DNA from: Phanerochaete sordida
Lineage: Eukaryota; Basidiomycota; Agaricomycetes; Polyporales; Phanerochaetaceae
Assembly: GCA_019973155.2 (NCBI GenBank)
Contig: BPQB01000001.1
Location: forward strand, 2,418,001 to 2,482,000
Direction: 5' to 3'
DNA: 64,000 nt
Shown here: positions 22,081-33,084 of the stretch, one piece after another
How positions within the stretch are numbered: position 1 is the stretch's first letter
How the letters are laid out: each line of letters opens with the position of its first letter
Made by a program: the position numbers and the translations under genes
Notes under the pieces: generated by a model
Told to the model about the DNA's origin: nothing
Database searches by the model: none
The model's input: the letters and a program-made list of their open reading frames with translations, nothing else

Positions 22081-24006
22081 ATGGCGTCCTATAGCGAGAA
22101 GCACCAGCCCGCGGACGCGTCGCCGTCGATCGACGAGGACTCTCTCAAGTCGCCAGACGTGGAGAAGCTCGGCGTCGAGGTTGATATCCAGGACGACCCC
22201 GATGCTGAGTTCGGCGGGCATGAAGCCCGCAAGAGGCTTGAGCGCAAGCTGATACGAAAGCTGGACTTGCGGATGTCGATCATGGTGGTCATCTATATCT
22301 TGAACTACGTGAGTATCGTATGTTTGCTATGTAGGGCATTTCACTCACGCTCGACTCCCAGGTCGATCGGAATAACGCAGGGTAGGATGTCCTTCATTGA
22401 GTCCCGACTGCTCTGACAGAACTCACAGTGCAGCGCGTTTGCGAGGCTTGGAGGCCGACTTGCATTTGACAGGGCAAGACTTTCCTACCCTGCTGTCTAT
22501 CCTTTATGTCGGCTACATCCTGATGCAAATTCCCTCGTGAGTAGATCCTAGCTCCACAGCGTTTCCACTGAACTTGCGGTATACCAGGAATATGCTTCTG
22601 AATTATCTTGGGAAACCGTCGCTGCAATTGCCGATATGCATGATGATCTGGGGTATGATGTCTATTCTGACAGGTGAGATACTTCGGCAACGATGAAGTG
22701 CAGGCATGACTAACCTGGACTCCTTAGGCGTTACTCACAAGTGCGTGCGATTTCATGCGTCAGGCAGCGACCCTGACATCCTCCGCCCAGCTTTGTCGGC
22801 GCGCTATTAACCCGATTTTTCCTCGGCTTTGTCGAAGCCGCCTTCTTCCCCGGGGCGCTCTTTCTCCTGTCGAAGTGGTACAAGCGCGACGAGTTAGGGC
22901 TGCGCACCGCGATCCTGTACTGCGGCAACATCATCAGCAATGCGTTCGGCTCGCTGCTCGCGTCGGGCATCCTCGACGGCATGGACGGCAAACTCGGGCG
23001 CGCCGCGTGGCGCTGGCTCTTCTACATCGAGGGCGCGCTCACGATCTTCGTCGCGTTCTGCGCGATCTTCATCCTGCCCGACTTCCCCGCGACGACGCGC
23101 CGCCGCTGGCTCAGCGACGAGGAGCGCCGGCTTGCGATGCGCCGCATGCAGGAGGACGTCGGCGTCGGCGACGAGGCCGAGACGGAGGTGACGCAGATGC
23201 AGGGGCTCGTCATGGCGCTCAAGGATTGGAAGATGTGGCTCATGGCCCTCGCGATGACATCCCAAGTCGTCTGCTTATCCTTCAACGCGTACTTTCCGAC
23301 CTTATCGGCGACCATGGGATTCAATACCACGGTGTCGTTGTTGCTGTGCGCTCCTCCGTTCGTCTGGACGGCACTTGAAGCCTTCCTTATCTCTCGGTGC
23401 GTAAGCTCGAGGAGCGACAGGGGATATAATGCTAAAGAAAAGCAATTACTGTCAGCCATTCGGACAAACACAAAGAACGATTCTGGCACATCTGCATACC
23501 GTTCATGGTTGGAATCGTGGGCTTCATAATTGCCATCTCGACTATGAACACTGCTGCCAGATACGTCTCACTGTGAGCATCCAGATTCCATCCCAGCTCT
23601 GAATTGCTTACCAAGACTTTCGCCCCAGATTTTTGATGGCCCAATGCTATGCAGGCTTCGTCTGCCTGTACGCGTGGGTCAGTAATACATTTGCTCGCCC
23701 GCCAGCAAAACGTGCGGTCGCGGTCGCCTTCGTCAACGCCTTCTCCCAACTGGGCAATGTCGCTGGATCGTGAGTGCCATTTTCCAGCTTGTATGAGGCA
23801 GACCTGACAGTCGCATTACCAGTTACGTCTGGCCAAGTATGTGGGGGCCGACGTACACAAACTCGTACGCCATCTGCATTTCGACGGGGGGCTTCTCGAT
23901 TCTTCTGCTGGCGTTCATGAAGGTCCACCTCGAGCGGAAGAACAGGGAGATGGACGCACTCAAGGATGGTGACCCCAGGAAGAAGACTTGGAGGTATCTC
24001 TCATGA
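22081..24006 (+). CDS. MFS transporter 3, close paralogue of transporter 4
   Basis: Starts MASYSEKHQPADASPS and ends KTWRYLS. Eight introns: NY|VDR, NAG|AA, PS|NML, LTG|VTH, TH|NFV, ISR|HSD, VSL|FLM, GS|YVW. The TM1 motif is VDRNNAGAARLRGLE with the acidic residue kept. RFFLGFVEAAFFPGALFLLS, GILDGMDGKLGRAAWRWLF and PDFPATTRRRW are almost identical to transporter 4, as is the mid-loop pattern RRMQEDVGVGDEAETEV. All intron positions are shared with transporter 4, so the two are a recent tandem duplication. Role inferred from the family: proton-coupled uptake of an organic anion at the plasma membrane. Confidence 0.9.
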
Positions 24007-24865
24007 GGGGTCGGACTGCCGGCGCTGTACAACAAGTGTAAATCAGCCATGTGTAGTTGCCACATCCACCGTCACCTACTGCGATCTCAGGCTCTTCCCT
24101 GCTGCATGATGAGTTACGTTGCCGCGGGACACGAGGAAATCATGCGAGGATTCGAGGGACGATAAGCAGCTTAATGAGAGGTTAACTCTATCGTTGCTGC
24201 CGTTGACGTTCGTAAGAGAGACTATGCAAGATGCTGTCGGCCCTGGATAGCCTTTCGCGATTGCGTCCAGGAGAATTCACGGAGCACGGTGTGACCATAT
24301 ATCTTACGTGCGCGGTCCGTACATTTGGTAACCAACGTGGGGCCGCAATCTAGCAAAGGTTTGCAGAGTGATGTAGCGAAAGCTTATCCAAATCCGTAGC
24401 TGCTGTACGTACCTGGGCGGCGACTCGTAGCAGAGAGTGATATTCCTGTTGAGTATCGATGAATGGGGATGTAGCCCTGGTCAATCTTCCGAGAGATGTT
24501 CTATTGGTCAAGACACCTATAGTAGAAATCATACTGCGCGTACAACTCACGGTGAGACTCTAGTAGGATTGGCGATGTGTCCCATTTGCCTCCTTTTTGC
24601 ACTCTTGCGATGGAAAGGTCGATGGCCCACGATGACAGGGTACGGCACGGTCGGGCCATACGCGTCCAAAATTATGGCATGGTAATGCTTCCGGGAGAGC
24701 GCCGTGCACCTGCCATGCGTTTGCCTTCGCTCTGTAGTGCTTCAGGTGCGTGGCGTTGCCACCATGAGCATGTGGTAGTTTACCCTAGGCGCACAACTAT
24801 CAGCTATTTAACAGGAAGACGAAGGAGGAACTCGACTATTTTAGCCGTCTCTGCCTCTAGTCACG
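24007..24865. other. Intergenic spacer between transporters 3 and 4
   Basis: An 859-bp AT-richer spacer without a gene. It holds the 3' flank of transporter 3 and the promoter of transporter 4. Confidence 0.55.
24805..24811 (+). promoter_or_regulatory. TATA-like element of transporter 4 (TATTTAA)
   Basis: TATTTAA 55-61 bp before the ATG at 24866. Confidence 0.5.
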
Positions 24866-26821
24866 ATGGCGTGCCTCAGCGAGAAGACGCTCTCCGCGGC
24901 GACATCTTCGATTGACGAACACTCGCTGCATGCGCTCGAAGCTGAGAAGATCGACTCGCACACGAGCGTCGAGGAGGTCTCCATCGTCACGCTCGAGGGA
25001 GACTCCGACGTCGAATTCGGTGATCGTGACGCGAGAAAGAAGCTGGAGCGCAAGTTCCTACGAAAGCTCGACTTGAGGATGTCCATCATGGTGCTCATCT
25101 ACATCCTGAACTACGTAAGTGAAGCGACTCGAGCGTAGACTGGCGCATCGCTCACCATTGGTGTTCAGCTCGCACGGAACAACGTAGGGTACGTGCACCA
25201 ACATCTACACGCTAGTATATTCACGCTGACCACGATGCAGCGCAGCACGACTACGTGGCATAGAGGCGGACCTGCACCTAACTGGACAAGATTTCCCGAC
25301 TTTGCTGTCCATTCTCTATGTTGGGTACATCCTGATGCAGATACCTTCGTAAGTGACGCGTCGCCGATGCAAGTGCAAGTCGGAGATGGCTCACCAACAA
25401 GACAGGAATATGCTCTTGAACTACTTCGGCAAGCCGTCGCTGCAGCTGCCTCTATGCATGATCCTGTGGGCCATGATATCCATCCTCACTGGTAAGAGAG
25501 AGATAGTTGAGGCATTTAAACTATCGCTCACCAGAGTTTCAGGGATAAGTACCAAGTAACGATCATTTTCCGACGTAAATGCGGCCCAGACTTACCAAAT
25601 CCCTCTCTCCAGCTTCGCGAACGCACTTCTAACTCGGTTCTTCCTTGGCTTCGTCGAGGCGGCCTTCTTCCCCGGGGCGCTCTTCCTCCTGTCGAAGTGG
25701 TACAAGCGCGATGAACTCGGCCTTCGCATCGCGATTCTTTACTGTGGTAACATCATCAGCAACGCCTTTGGGGCCCTGCTTGCCTCAGGCATCCTCGACG
25801 GCATGGATGGGAAACTGGGTCGCGCCGCATGGCGCTGGCTCTTCTTCATCGAGGGCGCGCTCACGATGTTCGTCGCGCTCTGTGCGACGTTTATCCTCCC
25901 CGACTTCCCCGCGACGACGCGCCGCCGCTGGTTCAGCGAGGCTGAGCGCCGGCTTGCGTTGCTACGCATGGCAGAGGACGTTGGCGTCGGCGACGAGGAT
26001 GAGACAGAAGTGACGCAGGTGCAGGGGCTTGTGATGGCGGTCACAGACTGGAAGACGTGGGTCATGGCCCTCGCTCTGACGTCGCAGGTCGTGTGTCTGT
26101 CCTTCAACGCATACTTCCCGACGCTCTCGGCGACGATGGGGTTCAACACCACTGTTACGCTCCTTCTGTGCGCTCCACCGTTCGCCTGGACAGCGATTGA
26201 AGCATTCGTAGTTTCTGCGTAAGCCCATTTATCCGGGCATAATTTGTAGCTGGAACCTGATTCATTGTCATTAGCCATTCCGACAACCACGAGGAACGAT
26301 TTTGGCACGTCTGCATACCGTTCATGATTGGCCTCGTAGGGTTTGTCATAGCCATCTCGACTATGAACACCGCCGCGAGATACGTCTCACTGTGCGTCCC
26401 TCCTGCGCGAGGACATTCAAACACTAACGCCCTCCTTCTCTACAGGTTTCTGATGGCGCAGTGCTACGCGGGCTTTGTCTGCATGTATGCATGGGTTAGC
26501 AACACCTTCGCGAGGCCCCCAGCGAAGCGTGCTGTGGCAATTGCCTTCGTCAACGCATTCTCGCAGCTGGGTAATGTCGCAGGATCGTGAGTTTTGTTCG
26601 ATAGTATCATGGAGTGAATACTGAATTTTGAGGTCAGTTTTGTCTGGCCAAGTGCATGGGGGCCCACATACACAAACTCGTATGCGATCTGCATCGCGAC
26701 TGGTGGCTTCTCAATTCTTCTGCTAGCTGTCATGAAGGTTCACCTTGAGAGAACGAATAAGAAGATGGACGCTCTGGCTGAAGGAGATGTGAGGGGAAAG
26801 ACCTGGAGATACTTGTCATGA
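24866..26821 (+). CDS. MFS transporter 4, with altered TM1 motif
   Basis: Starts MACLSEKTLSAATSSIDEHS and ends KTWRYLS. Eight introns at exactly the positions of transporter 3. The same landmarks are present (RKLDLRMSIMVLIYILNY, RFFLGFVEAAFFPGALFLLS, AAWRWLFFIEGALT, FPATTRRRWFSEAERRLALL, HSDNHEERFWH, PPAKRAVAIAFVNAFSQL). The TM1 motif, IDRNN or VDRNN in copies 1-3, reads LARNNVGAARLRG: the conserved Asp is Ala, encoded CTC GCA CGG right after the acceptor CAG. Because that Asp is conserved across this family, the copy may have a changed coupling or substrate mode, or may be losing function. The rest of the frame is intact, with no stop or frameshift, so it is not an obvious pseudogene. Confidence 0.9.
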
Positions 26822-27000
26822 GACGAGCGTAGAACGTTTACCTCTAGTAGTGGTAGATGTACGGCAGCGACGAGCATGCGGTGGCTATCTTCGTACTTTC
26901 CGCGCCATGCGGGCTTCCAAGACACTTGTACAACAGGAAGCATTGAATTGAGCAAGAGGAACGGAAGACAGAAATGCGTTATACGGAACATACGGTGCTC

Positions 27001-27954
27001 CTAGATATAGTTCACCGACATTACCCAGCCCTTCTTCAAGGAGAAGCCGTCGAGCGCATCTTTCGCGACCGTCGACATATCCGGCGAGTCGAAGAGGACT
27101 TGTGCCATCTTGCATTTCTGCCCGCTGGCATTTGGTGTGGGTGATGGTGCCACTTGCGTGGAGATGAAACCTTGGTACCTGGGAGGACTCTTGTCAATGC
27201 GTGGGAGCATTCACGTGGAAAACCGACCCACTGTTGAAATAGCACCGAGAGAACATCGTCCGTGACCTCTATCGGCAGATTTGTGCAAAATAGCCTCGCT
27301 GAGGGCTGTTGGACCACAGCGGGAGCAGCGTCTGTGTTCTGACGTCAGCTGACCGTTATAAGACAACATGCGCAGCCTATCTGTACCTTTCGGTTCCTCG
27401 TCGTCCTCAATCTCCATCTCCTCGCCGTCGTCATCGTCGACGCGCTCACGCTTTGCCTCGCGCGCGTCCTCGTCCATCCTGTCGTCCCTGCCACGCTTCT
27501 CGCCGCTGAGGGCGCCGTTTCCGAGGCGTGCGGCGGTCTCGCGAGCGTGTACAGACATCGGCGGTACAAAGTTGGGGTCTTCCTTCTTCATGGTCGCCCA
27601 TGACTTTTGCTTGGAGTACTCAATATGCTACACACAGCGGGGCGTGCCAAACGCACAAGACTTGTTCACATCAATGACTTCCCAAGAGAGCGTTCTAGCA
27701 AGAGGTAAGCGTACCATCGGTTTCTCGTAGAAGACAAATCCCTCGCACGCCCGAAGCGCGGCTGTCGCGGACGCGAGGTCGCTGAAGACGACAAAGGCCT
27801 GACCCCGCATTTTTTGGGTCTTTAGCGCGACGACGTCGATGACACGGCCATAGGTGGTGAAGAGAGCGTAGAGCTGGTGCCTGAGCTCCTCCTTGTTGAC
27901 CTTGTCGTTGAGGTTTTTGAGGTAGAGCGTGGCCTGCGGCTGTGTGGAGGACAT
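27001..27954 (-). CDS. U1A/U2B''-type spliceosomal RNA-binding protein
   Basis: The ATG at 27954 begins MSSTQPQATLYLKNLNDKV. RRM1 has RNP2 LYLKNL and RNP1 RGQAFVVF, followed by FVFYEKPM and HIEYSKQKSW, the layout of U1A/U2B'' snRNP proteins. A charged linker (EKRGRDDRMDEDAREAKRER and an acidic stretch) leads to RRM2 (RLFCTNLPIEVTDDVLSVLF) and the end GFSLKKGWVMSVNYI at 27001. These proteins bind the loop of U1 or U2 snRNA in the nucleus. Which of the two it serves cannot be told from sequence; fungi often have only one. An in-frame TTG lies five codons upstream, but the ATG is the better start. Four exons are inferred. Confidence 0.88.
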
Positions 27955-28407
27955 GGTCGGGGACGGCAAGGGAAACGACCTCGCGGTTGGCGTTCAGCCA
28001 GGGCGTTGACCATATTGGGACGACTACGGTCTGGGGTTCCCACGGTTAGTGGCAGTGATATTTTTCCCGGAAAGTGCACGTTTTCGAGGAAGCAATGTCG
28101 CCCGAGACGTGGCATAGCGATGGGATAATTAGCTGCTCGAGGTGTCCTCTCCCAACCCCCTCGTTGTCCACAGCGCGACCCGCCAGCAGGTCAGCCATCC
28201 TCGACCGCCCTCCGTCGGTAAGGCCTTGATCTAACAGGCGCGCGGTATATCCCAGTGGGCTGATTCTGCGACCCGCCAGCAGCCGTCTGCGTTCCCCCCA
28301 CCACGTCGCCAACGCGCCGCACGTCCCCCGACTCCCCCAAAATCTCTCACGGCCCGTCGCGACGCCGTTTATGATATTTTGACGCGACCCACGAACACAC
28401 CTCGGTC
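27955..28407. promoter_or_regulatory. Divergent promoter region, snRNP gene / ceramide synthase
   Basis: A 453-bp spacer between divergent start codons. It includes a repeated GCGACCCGCCAGCAG word (28169-28183 and again near 28269-28282) about 100 bp apart, a possible paired regulator site. No TATA box is clear. Confidence 0.4.
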
Positions 28408-29744
28408 ATGAACGCTGCCCACGCCCCGCAAGGGCTCATATCCTTTCTCACACCGTTCTTCGTCCTCTCGCACCCAACGAGCCCACCAGCCGCGCCGAAC
28501 GCCTTCAAGAATTCGAGCTACTACGAGGTCGGCCTCCTCGATGGCTGCTTCATCATCGGCTGCATCGCGGTCATGGCCGTCCTGCGCGACGCGCTCCGCC
28601 TCGGCGTGTTCGAGCCGTTCGCGCGGTGGTACCTGACGCGCCAGCTGCTGCAGAGCAAGGCGAAGCAGAACGGCCACGCGAACGGCCACACAAACGGCCA
28701 CACAAATGGACATGCGGCGACGGAGGCGAAGAGCAACGGTGCCACGAACGGACACGCTCGTCACGACGGACCTGTCATCACGAAACGGGAGGCCCGGAAG
28801 GTGCGACGGAGCGTGATGCGCTTTGCGGAGCAAGGCTGGTCGGTGGTGTACTATACCCTCCAATGGCTGTACGGACTGGTAAGTGCACTCTCTGTTCGTC
28901 GTCGCTGCCAACTGACCCTGTGCGTCTAGTACGTGCACCGCAATCTTCCGACCCAAGTGCTGAACCCCGTCGATGTCTGGATTGGCTATCCCCACCTTCC
29001 CCTAGCGGGTCCCCTCAAGTTCTACTACCTCACCCAGAGTGCTTTCTATCTGCACCAGGTGCTCATTCTCAATGCCGAAGCGCGTCGCAAGGACCACTGG
29101 CAAATGATGACCCACCATGTCATCACGATCGTCCTCATGCTCGGCAGCTACTCCTACAACTACACACGTGTCGGATGCCTTGTGATGATGCTTATGGACC
29201 TCTGCGATATTTTCCTACCGGTATGTTTGCGTCGGCACCTCTCCTCAATGAGATCTGAACCGTCTCCCCCAGCTCGCTAAAATGCTGCGTTACCTTGGCT
29301 TCACGACGGTCTGCGACGTGATGTTCGTCGTGTTCATGCTTTCATGGCTCGTTACAAGACATTTCCTGTTCCTCTTCGTCATCAAGTCGACATACTACGA
29401 CGCTCCCAGGCTCACTCCTTTCATCTGGGACCCTGCGACTGGTCACTTCACGACAAAAGAAGTATTGAACGGGTTCAACGCGATGCTCTGCGCGTTACAG
29501 GTGCGTAGTCGAGCTTGTATCGAGTATGCGCGTGCTGATGATCCTCGCTGCAGGTCATCCAGCTCGTCTGGTTCGGAATGATCTGCCGCGTCGCATACGG
29601 TGTTGTCACAGGCCGGGGCGCCGAAGACACTCGTAGTGACAGCGAAGAGTGCGTACCCATACCCAAACATCGCGAAGCTGATGTACTGACGTTTCCCGCA
29701 GTGACGGCACAGACGAAAATGGCGAAGCCAAGAAGGAACGTTAG
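28408..29744 (+). CDS. lag1: Ceramide synthase, Lag1/TLC-domain family
   Basis: Starts MNAAHAPQGLISFLTPFF and ends NGEAKKER at 29744, about 395 aa in five exons. Membrane segments start at YEVGLLDGCFIIGCIAVMAV. The Lag1 motif is complete: HWQMMTHHVITIVLMLGSYS, then YNYTRVG and MDLCDIFLP, with the paired catalytic His and the Asp pair (MDLCD). The enzyme N-acylates sphingoid bases with acyl-CoA in the endoplasmic reticulum. A loop after the first span holds four 12-nt repeats (Asn-Gly-His-Thr/Ala). The C-terminus is acidic then basic (DTRSDSEED...KKER), suggesting phosphorylation sites and ER retention. The last intron is GAAGA|GTGCGT...CCGCAG|T. Confidence 0.95.
28669..28716 (+). repeat. Four 12-nt coding repeats (Asn-Gly-His-Ala/Thr)
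   Basis: Four consecutive units of AACGGCCACxCx type in the ceramide synthase gene, with diverged NGx copies after them. Such in-frame tandem units are prone to copy-number change. Confidence 0.8.
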
Positions 29745-30058
29745 ATAGACTATCTTGGCCGGCCTGTCATCCTTGTCCTCTGGGAAACGCGCCTGGGGCG
29801 CGATGGTGCTAGTGCTTGGTTTCTACCGATGTATAACGACTCGCATTAGCCCTCTTAATCAGTGCTTCATCCTCTGCACGCATACACTTTTACGTTTACG
29901 GACATCTCGGCTTTCCAGGGGTTACGAATGCGCATATATCCAAGATATAACTACAACTACACGAGGTGACACCCTCCACGACGACTAGCCACGTCTAACG
30001 TACAAACAAACCGAAGAGTCCATCAAGTCAGATCCAGCATTCCACAGTCCATGCACGC
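29745..30058. other. Convergent 3' flanks of lag1 and the AAA ATPase gene
   Basis: A 314-bp AT-richer spacer; nothing else is seen. Confidence 0.55.
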
Positions 30059-32038
30059 CTAGAAAAGGAACGAGCGGCCCAGGGCCGCCGCGTGCAGCGC
30101 GCGCGAGCGCATGTCGCGGCCGTCGCGCGGCTCCTCGTCGCCGCCCGTGGGCATCTCGCCAGGCATGCCGCCGCGACGCTGGAAGCGGCTCGGGTCGACA
30201 TTGCCCGCGACCCAGATGCGCTCGGAGCCCGACTCGAAGCGCCGGCGGTCGACGCGCGCGAAGGCGTCCGGCTGCGGGGCGCGCGACGCAGCGCCCGTCC
30301 ACGCGCCGGGCACGCTGAGCGCGTCGCCCTGCGCGTCCGACGCGTCGTTGTTGAGCTGCTTGCGCAGCGCGCTGATCTGCTCCTTGATCTCGCTCGCGAA
30401 GGTCGGTTTCTTGTCGCCCTCGTAGCCGGCGAGGGTCACGAGCGCCGAGACGCTGTAGAGACGTGAGATGGGGGGAGATATACTTGGAGGAGGGACGTAC
30501 AAAGCCTCCTTGAGGAACGCAAAGCTGAACTTGTCCGTCGTGTCGACAATCTCGTCCGCAAGGCTCTCCGGGAAGTCGATCTCCTTGTTAGGGGAGAGCT
30601 TGTGTTGCCAGTACTGGACGTAGAGCTTGCGCTCTTCTGAATCGGGGTTGTCGAACTTGCTGGAGGGAAAGCGTCAGCGACGAACTTGGTTTGTAAGTCG
30701 ACGTGTTCTTACAATTTCCTATCGAAGCGGCTGGGGCGATTGCGGAGCGACGGGTCGATGTTCTCGAGGTGGTTCGTGGTGCCGATAACAAGCAAACCAT
30801 CGTTGCTGTCGAGGCCGTCAAGCTGATTCAGGAAGAACGACCTGTTAGACGGGTTGATCAGGGAATCGAGGTCCTCGAGGATGACCACGCAAGGTGCCAT
30901 GCGGCGAGCGTGCTCGAATACGTCGACCATAGCGCCCTCGTCGCCCTTCCAGCTGCGGAAGGAGCGCACGTAGAGCGGCGCATAGTTGTTCTCATCCGCC
31001 TGCTTCATGATGGCCTTCATGCTGATAGTCTTGCCGTTGCCTGGAGGACCGTGCATGATGATACCACGCTGCAGGACAGGTGAGTGGCTGCGGAAGCTAG
31101 ATACTGCGGGCGCGGACCTTCCATGGAATGCCGAGGTCGTGGTACATGTCCTCAGAGTCGAAGAAACCGAAAACGTCCTTCTGGAGGCCTTTCTTAAACT
31201 CGTCTTTGAGGATAACATCGTCCCAGTTAGCCTTCTGGACCTCGAGCCAGAGCTTGTGGTCCTTCTGCCAAAAGCCACTGTCGAAGACGAAGATTTCCTC
31301 GTGCAACGACTGGGTGTAGCTGCCTGCGGCGGCCAGAAGGGCCCTCGCGGGCTCTTCGTTACCTTCAAAGAGCAAGAAGTTCTGCGACTGTTCGAAGGGG
31401 CCATGCAGGTACTAAGGGACCGCGCTCAGTGCTTGGCGTTGGAATGAACGGACACGCGCGTACCTGCATGGTGTAGAACGTAAAGTCCCAGTTCTTCCGT
31501 GTCGTGTGAGAGCAATACAGCGCGTATTTACAGCTCAACATACCTCCCAAGCGACGGAGAAGGCGCCAAAGCGAACGCTGTTGACGAGGACGCCGGCGTT
31601 CTCACCCATGCGGCGTGCCAGGGGGAAGTACATAGCGTTGGTGATCAGCTCAGGCGGCGAAATGGGCTGCAGGTAAGCCCTGGGGAAGCCAAAGAGGTCG
31701 ATGCCCCAGGTGAAGGGCACGATGGACGCCTTGGGGTGGAGCTCGCGCAGCTTACGGACGCTGGGTGCGCGTGTTCAGCGCGCGCGCGAGGACGAGGAGG
31801 CGCATACACTCACGCGAAGCCGACAGGATCCTCAAACTTGGCATTGCCTATGTGCGCAGTATTTAGTCCGGCACCGAGAGCGTGTGTGAACGCGTGTACC
31901 GTGGTCGAGCCATGGCTTGTAGAGCGGGTCCTTGCCCGGAGGGAGCTTCTCGACCGGAGGGGTCGGGAGGGTCGGACGAGAGAAGTCCTCCTCGCGAGTG
32001 CTGATGACGACGAAGGCGTCGTTGAAGCTGCTGGCCAT
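30059..32038 (-). CDS. AAA-type ATPase, subfamily uncertain
   Basis: Starts MASSFNDAFVVISTREEDFS at 32038 and ends ALGRSFLF at 30059. A unique N-terminal half (VPFTWGIDLFGFPRAYLQP, LARRMGENAGVLVNSVRFGA) precedes one AAA module: Walker A GPPGNGKT, Walker B CVVILEDLDSLI, sensor GTTNHLENIDPSLRNRPSRF with arginine finger. The C-terminal tail is rich in Arg/Gly/Pro. The single AAA domain is of the general BCS1-like/fungal orphan type, but the N-terminal BCS1 mitochondrial sorting domain is not recognisable, so the substrate is unknown. Several introns; exons join in frame at HGN|AKFED, GFA|VRKLREL and PWK|RGIIMHG. It shares a 243-bp divergent promoter with TOM20, suggesting but not proving a mitochondrial link. 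Confidence 0.85.
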
Positions 32039-32281
32039 GGTGTACTGTGTGCTCGACAAGGTGGGGGTTCGGTGTCAAGCTGGCTGGAACCACGGCGGGC
32101 TGCGGATACCGTTAAGTAGCCTCCGCAGTGATGAGAGCGTCGAGCGCGTGGGACTGCGGGGTAGGCGCTTGCCGCCTAGCAGCGCGCCTACGTAATGAGA
32201 TGTTGCCGGCAGTCTCCGGGGGCGAGGATTTCTGGGTTTGCGCGGCTAGCCCTGCGACCTACCTCGTCTTCGTCGGCCACC
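32039..32281. promoter_or_regulatory. Divergent promoter, AAA ATPase / TOM20
   Basis: A 243-bp GC-rich spacer between two start codons; likely a bidirectional promoter. No TATA box. Confidence 0.5.
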
Positions 32282-33084
32282 ATGTCTTCCTCGGCGTCGC
32301 GCACGTCGACCTTCCTCACCATCGCCGGTGTCACCGTCCTCAGCGGCTTCCTCGCATATGCCGTCTACTTCGACTACAAGCGCAGAAACGACGCCGACTT
32401 CCGCAAGAAGCTGCGTAAGTCTCAGGAACACATGTCAAATCGCGCAGCATGGCCTGACTGCTTCGTGTTCTTCTTCAGGGAAGGACAAAAAGCGCGTGGA
32501 GAAGGCCGCCACCGCATCGTCGTCCACGGTCGACTTCACCTCAGGCAGCCGGGCTGATGTGCTGAAAGCCGAAATGGCCAAAATCCGTGCCGAGCCTCTC
32601 CCAGAGGGCACTCGCGAAAAGGAGCAGTACTTCATGGAGCAGGCGACCCTCGGAGAGCAGCTTTGCACACAAGGTGCGTCATCCTTGTCTCGCATACTGC
32701 CCCGCATACTCAGAGTCTGCGCAATCAGGTCCTGCGTTCGCTGTCAGCGCAGCGTTCGCGTTCTTCCGGGCACTTCGCGTCTACCCATCACCCGTGGAGC
32801 TCATCATGCTGTACCAGTCCTCGCTTCCTCCCGAGGTCTTTGCTGTGAGTGATTATAGCAGCCACTGCTTAAACACTCTTCTAATGCTTTCGTAGGTTAT
32901 CCTGGAACTTACTAATTTGGACGTGAGTGACTCTTCCTCTTCGACGAAGGAGGAGGCAGAGGAAGCCCAGGAGACTGAGGAGCAGGAGCAAGAGACCAGC
33001 CCGGAAAGGACTGGTCCGCCCTCAGAAGCTTCGTCCCAAGAGTGGGACAAGCTTACAGATCCTGGCAGCCAGCCTGGATTGTAG
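32282..33084 (+). CDS. tom20: Mitochondrial import receptor TOM20 (short isoform)
   Basis: Starts MSSSASRTSTFLTIAGVTVL; one N-terminal membrane anchor (FLTIAGVTVLSGFLAYAVYF) followed by the basic stretch YKRRNDADFRKKL, a charged linker, and the MAS20 receptor fold (REKEQYFMEQATLGEQL; FAFFRALRVYPSPVELIMLY; VILELTNLD). This product continues after LTNLD into an acidic tail (KEEAEEAQETEEQEQE) and ends DPGSQPGL at 33084. TOM20 sits in the outer mitochondrial membrane and recognises presequences. Exon joins: CTGC|GTAAGT, CAAG|GTGCGT, TTTGCT|GTGAGT. The last exon of this isoform contains a perfect internal donor that could redirect the transcript into the downstream SET frame (next entry). Confidence 0.92.
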
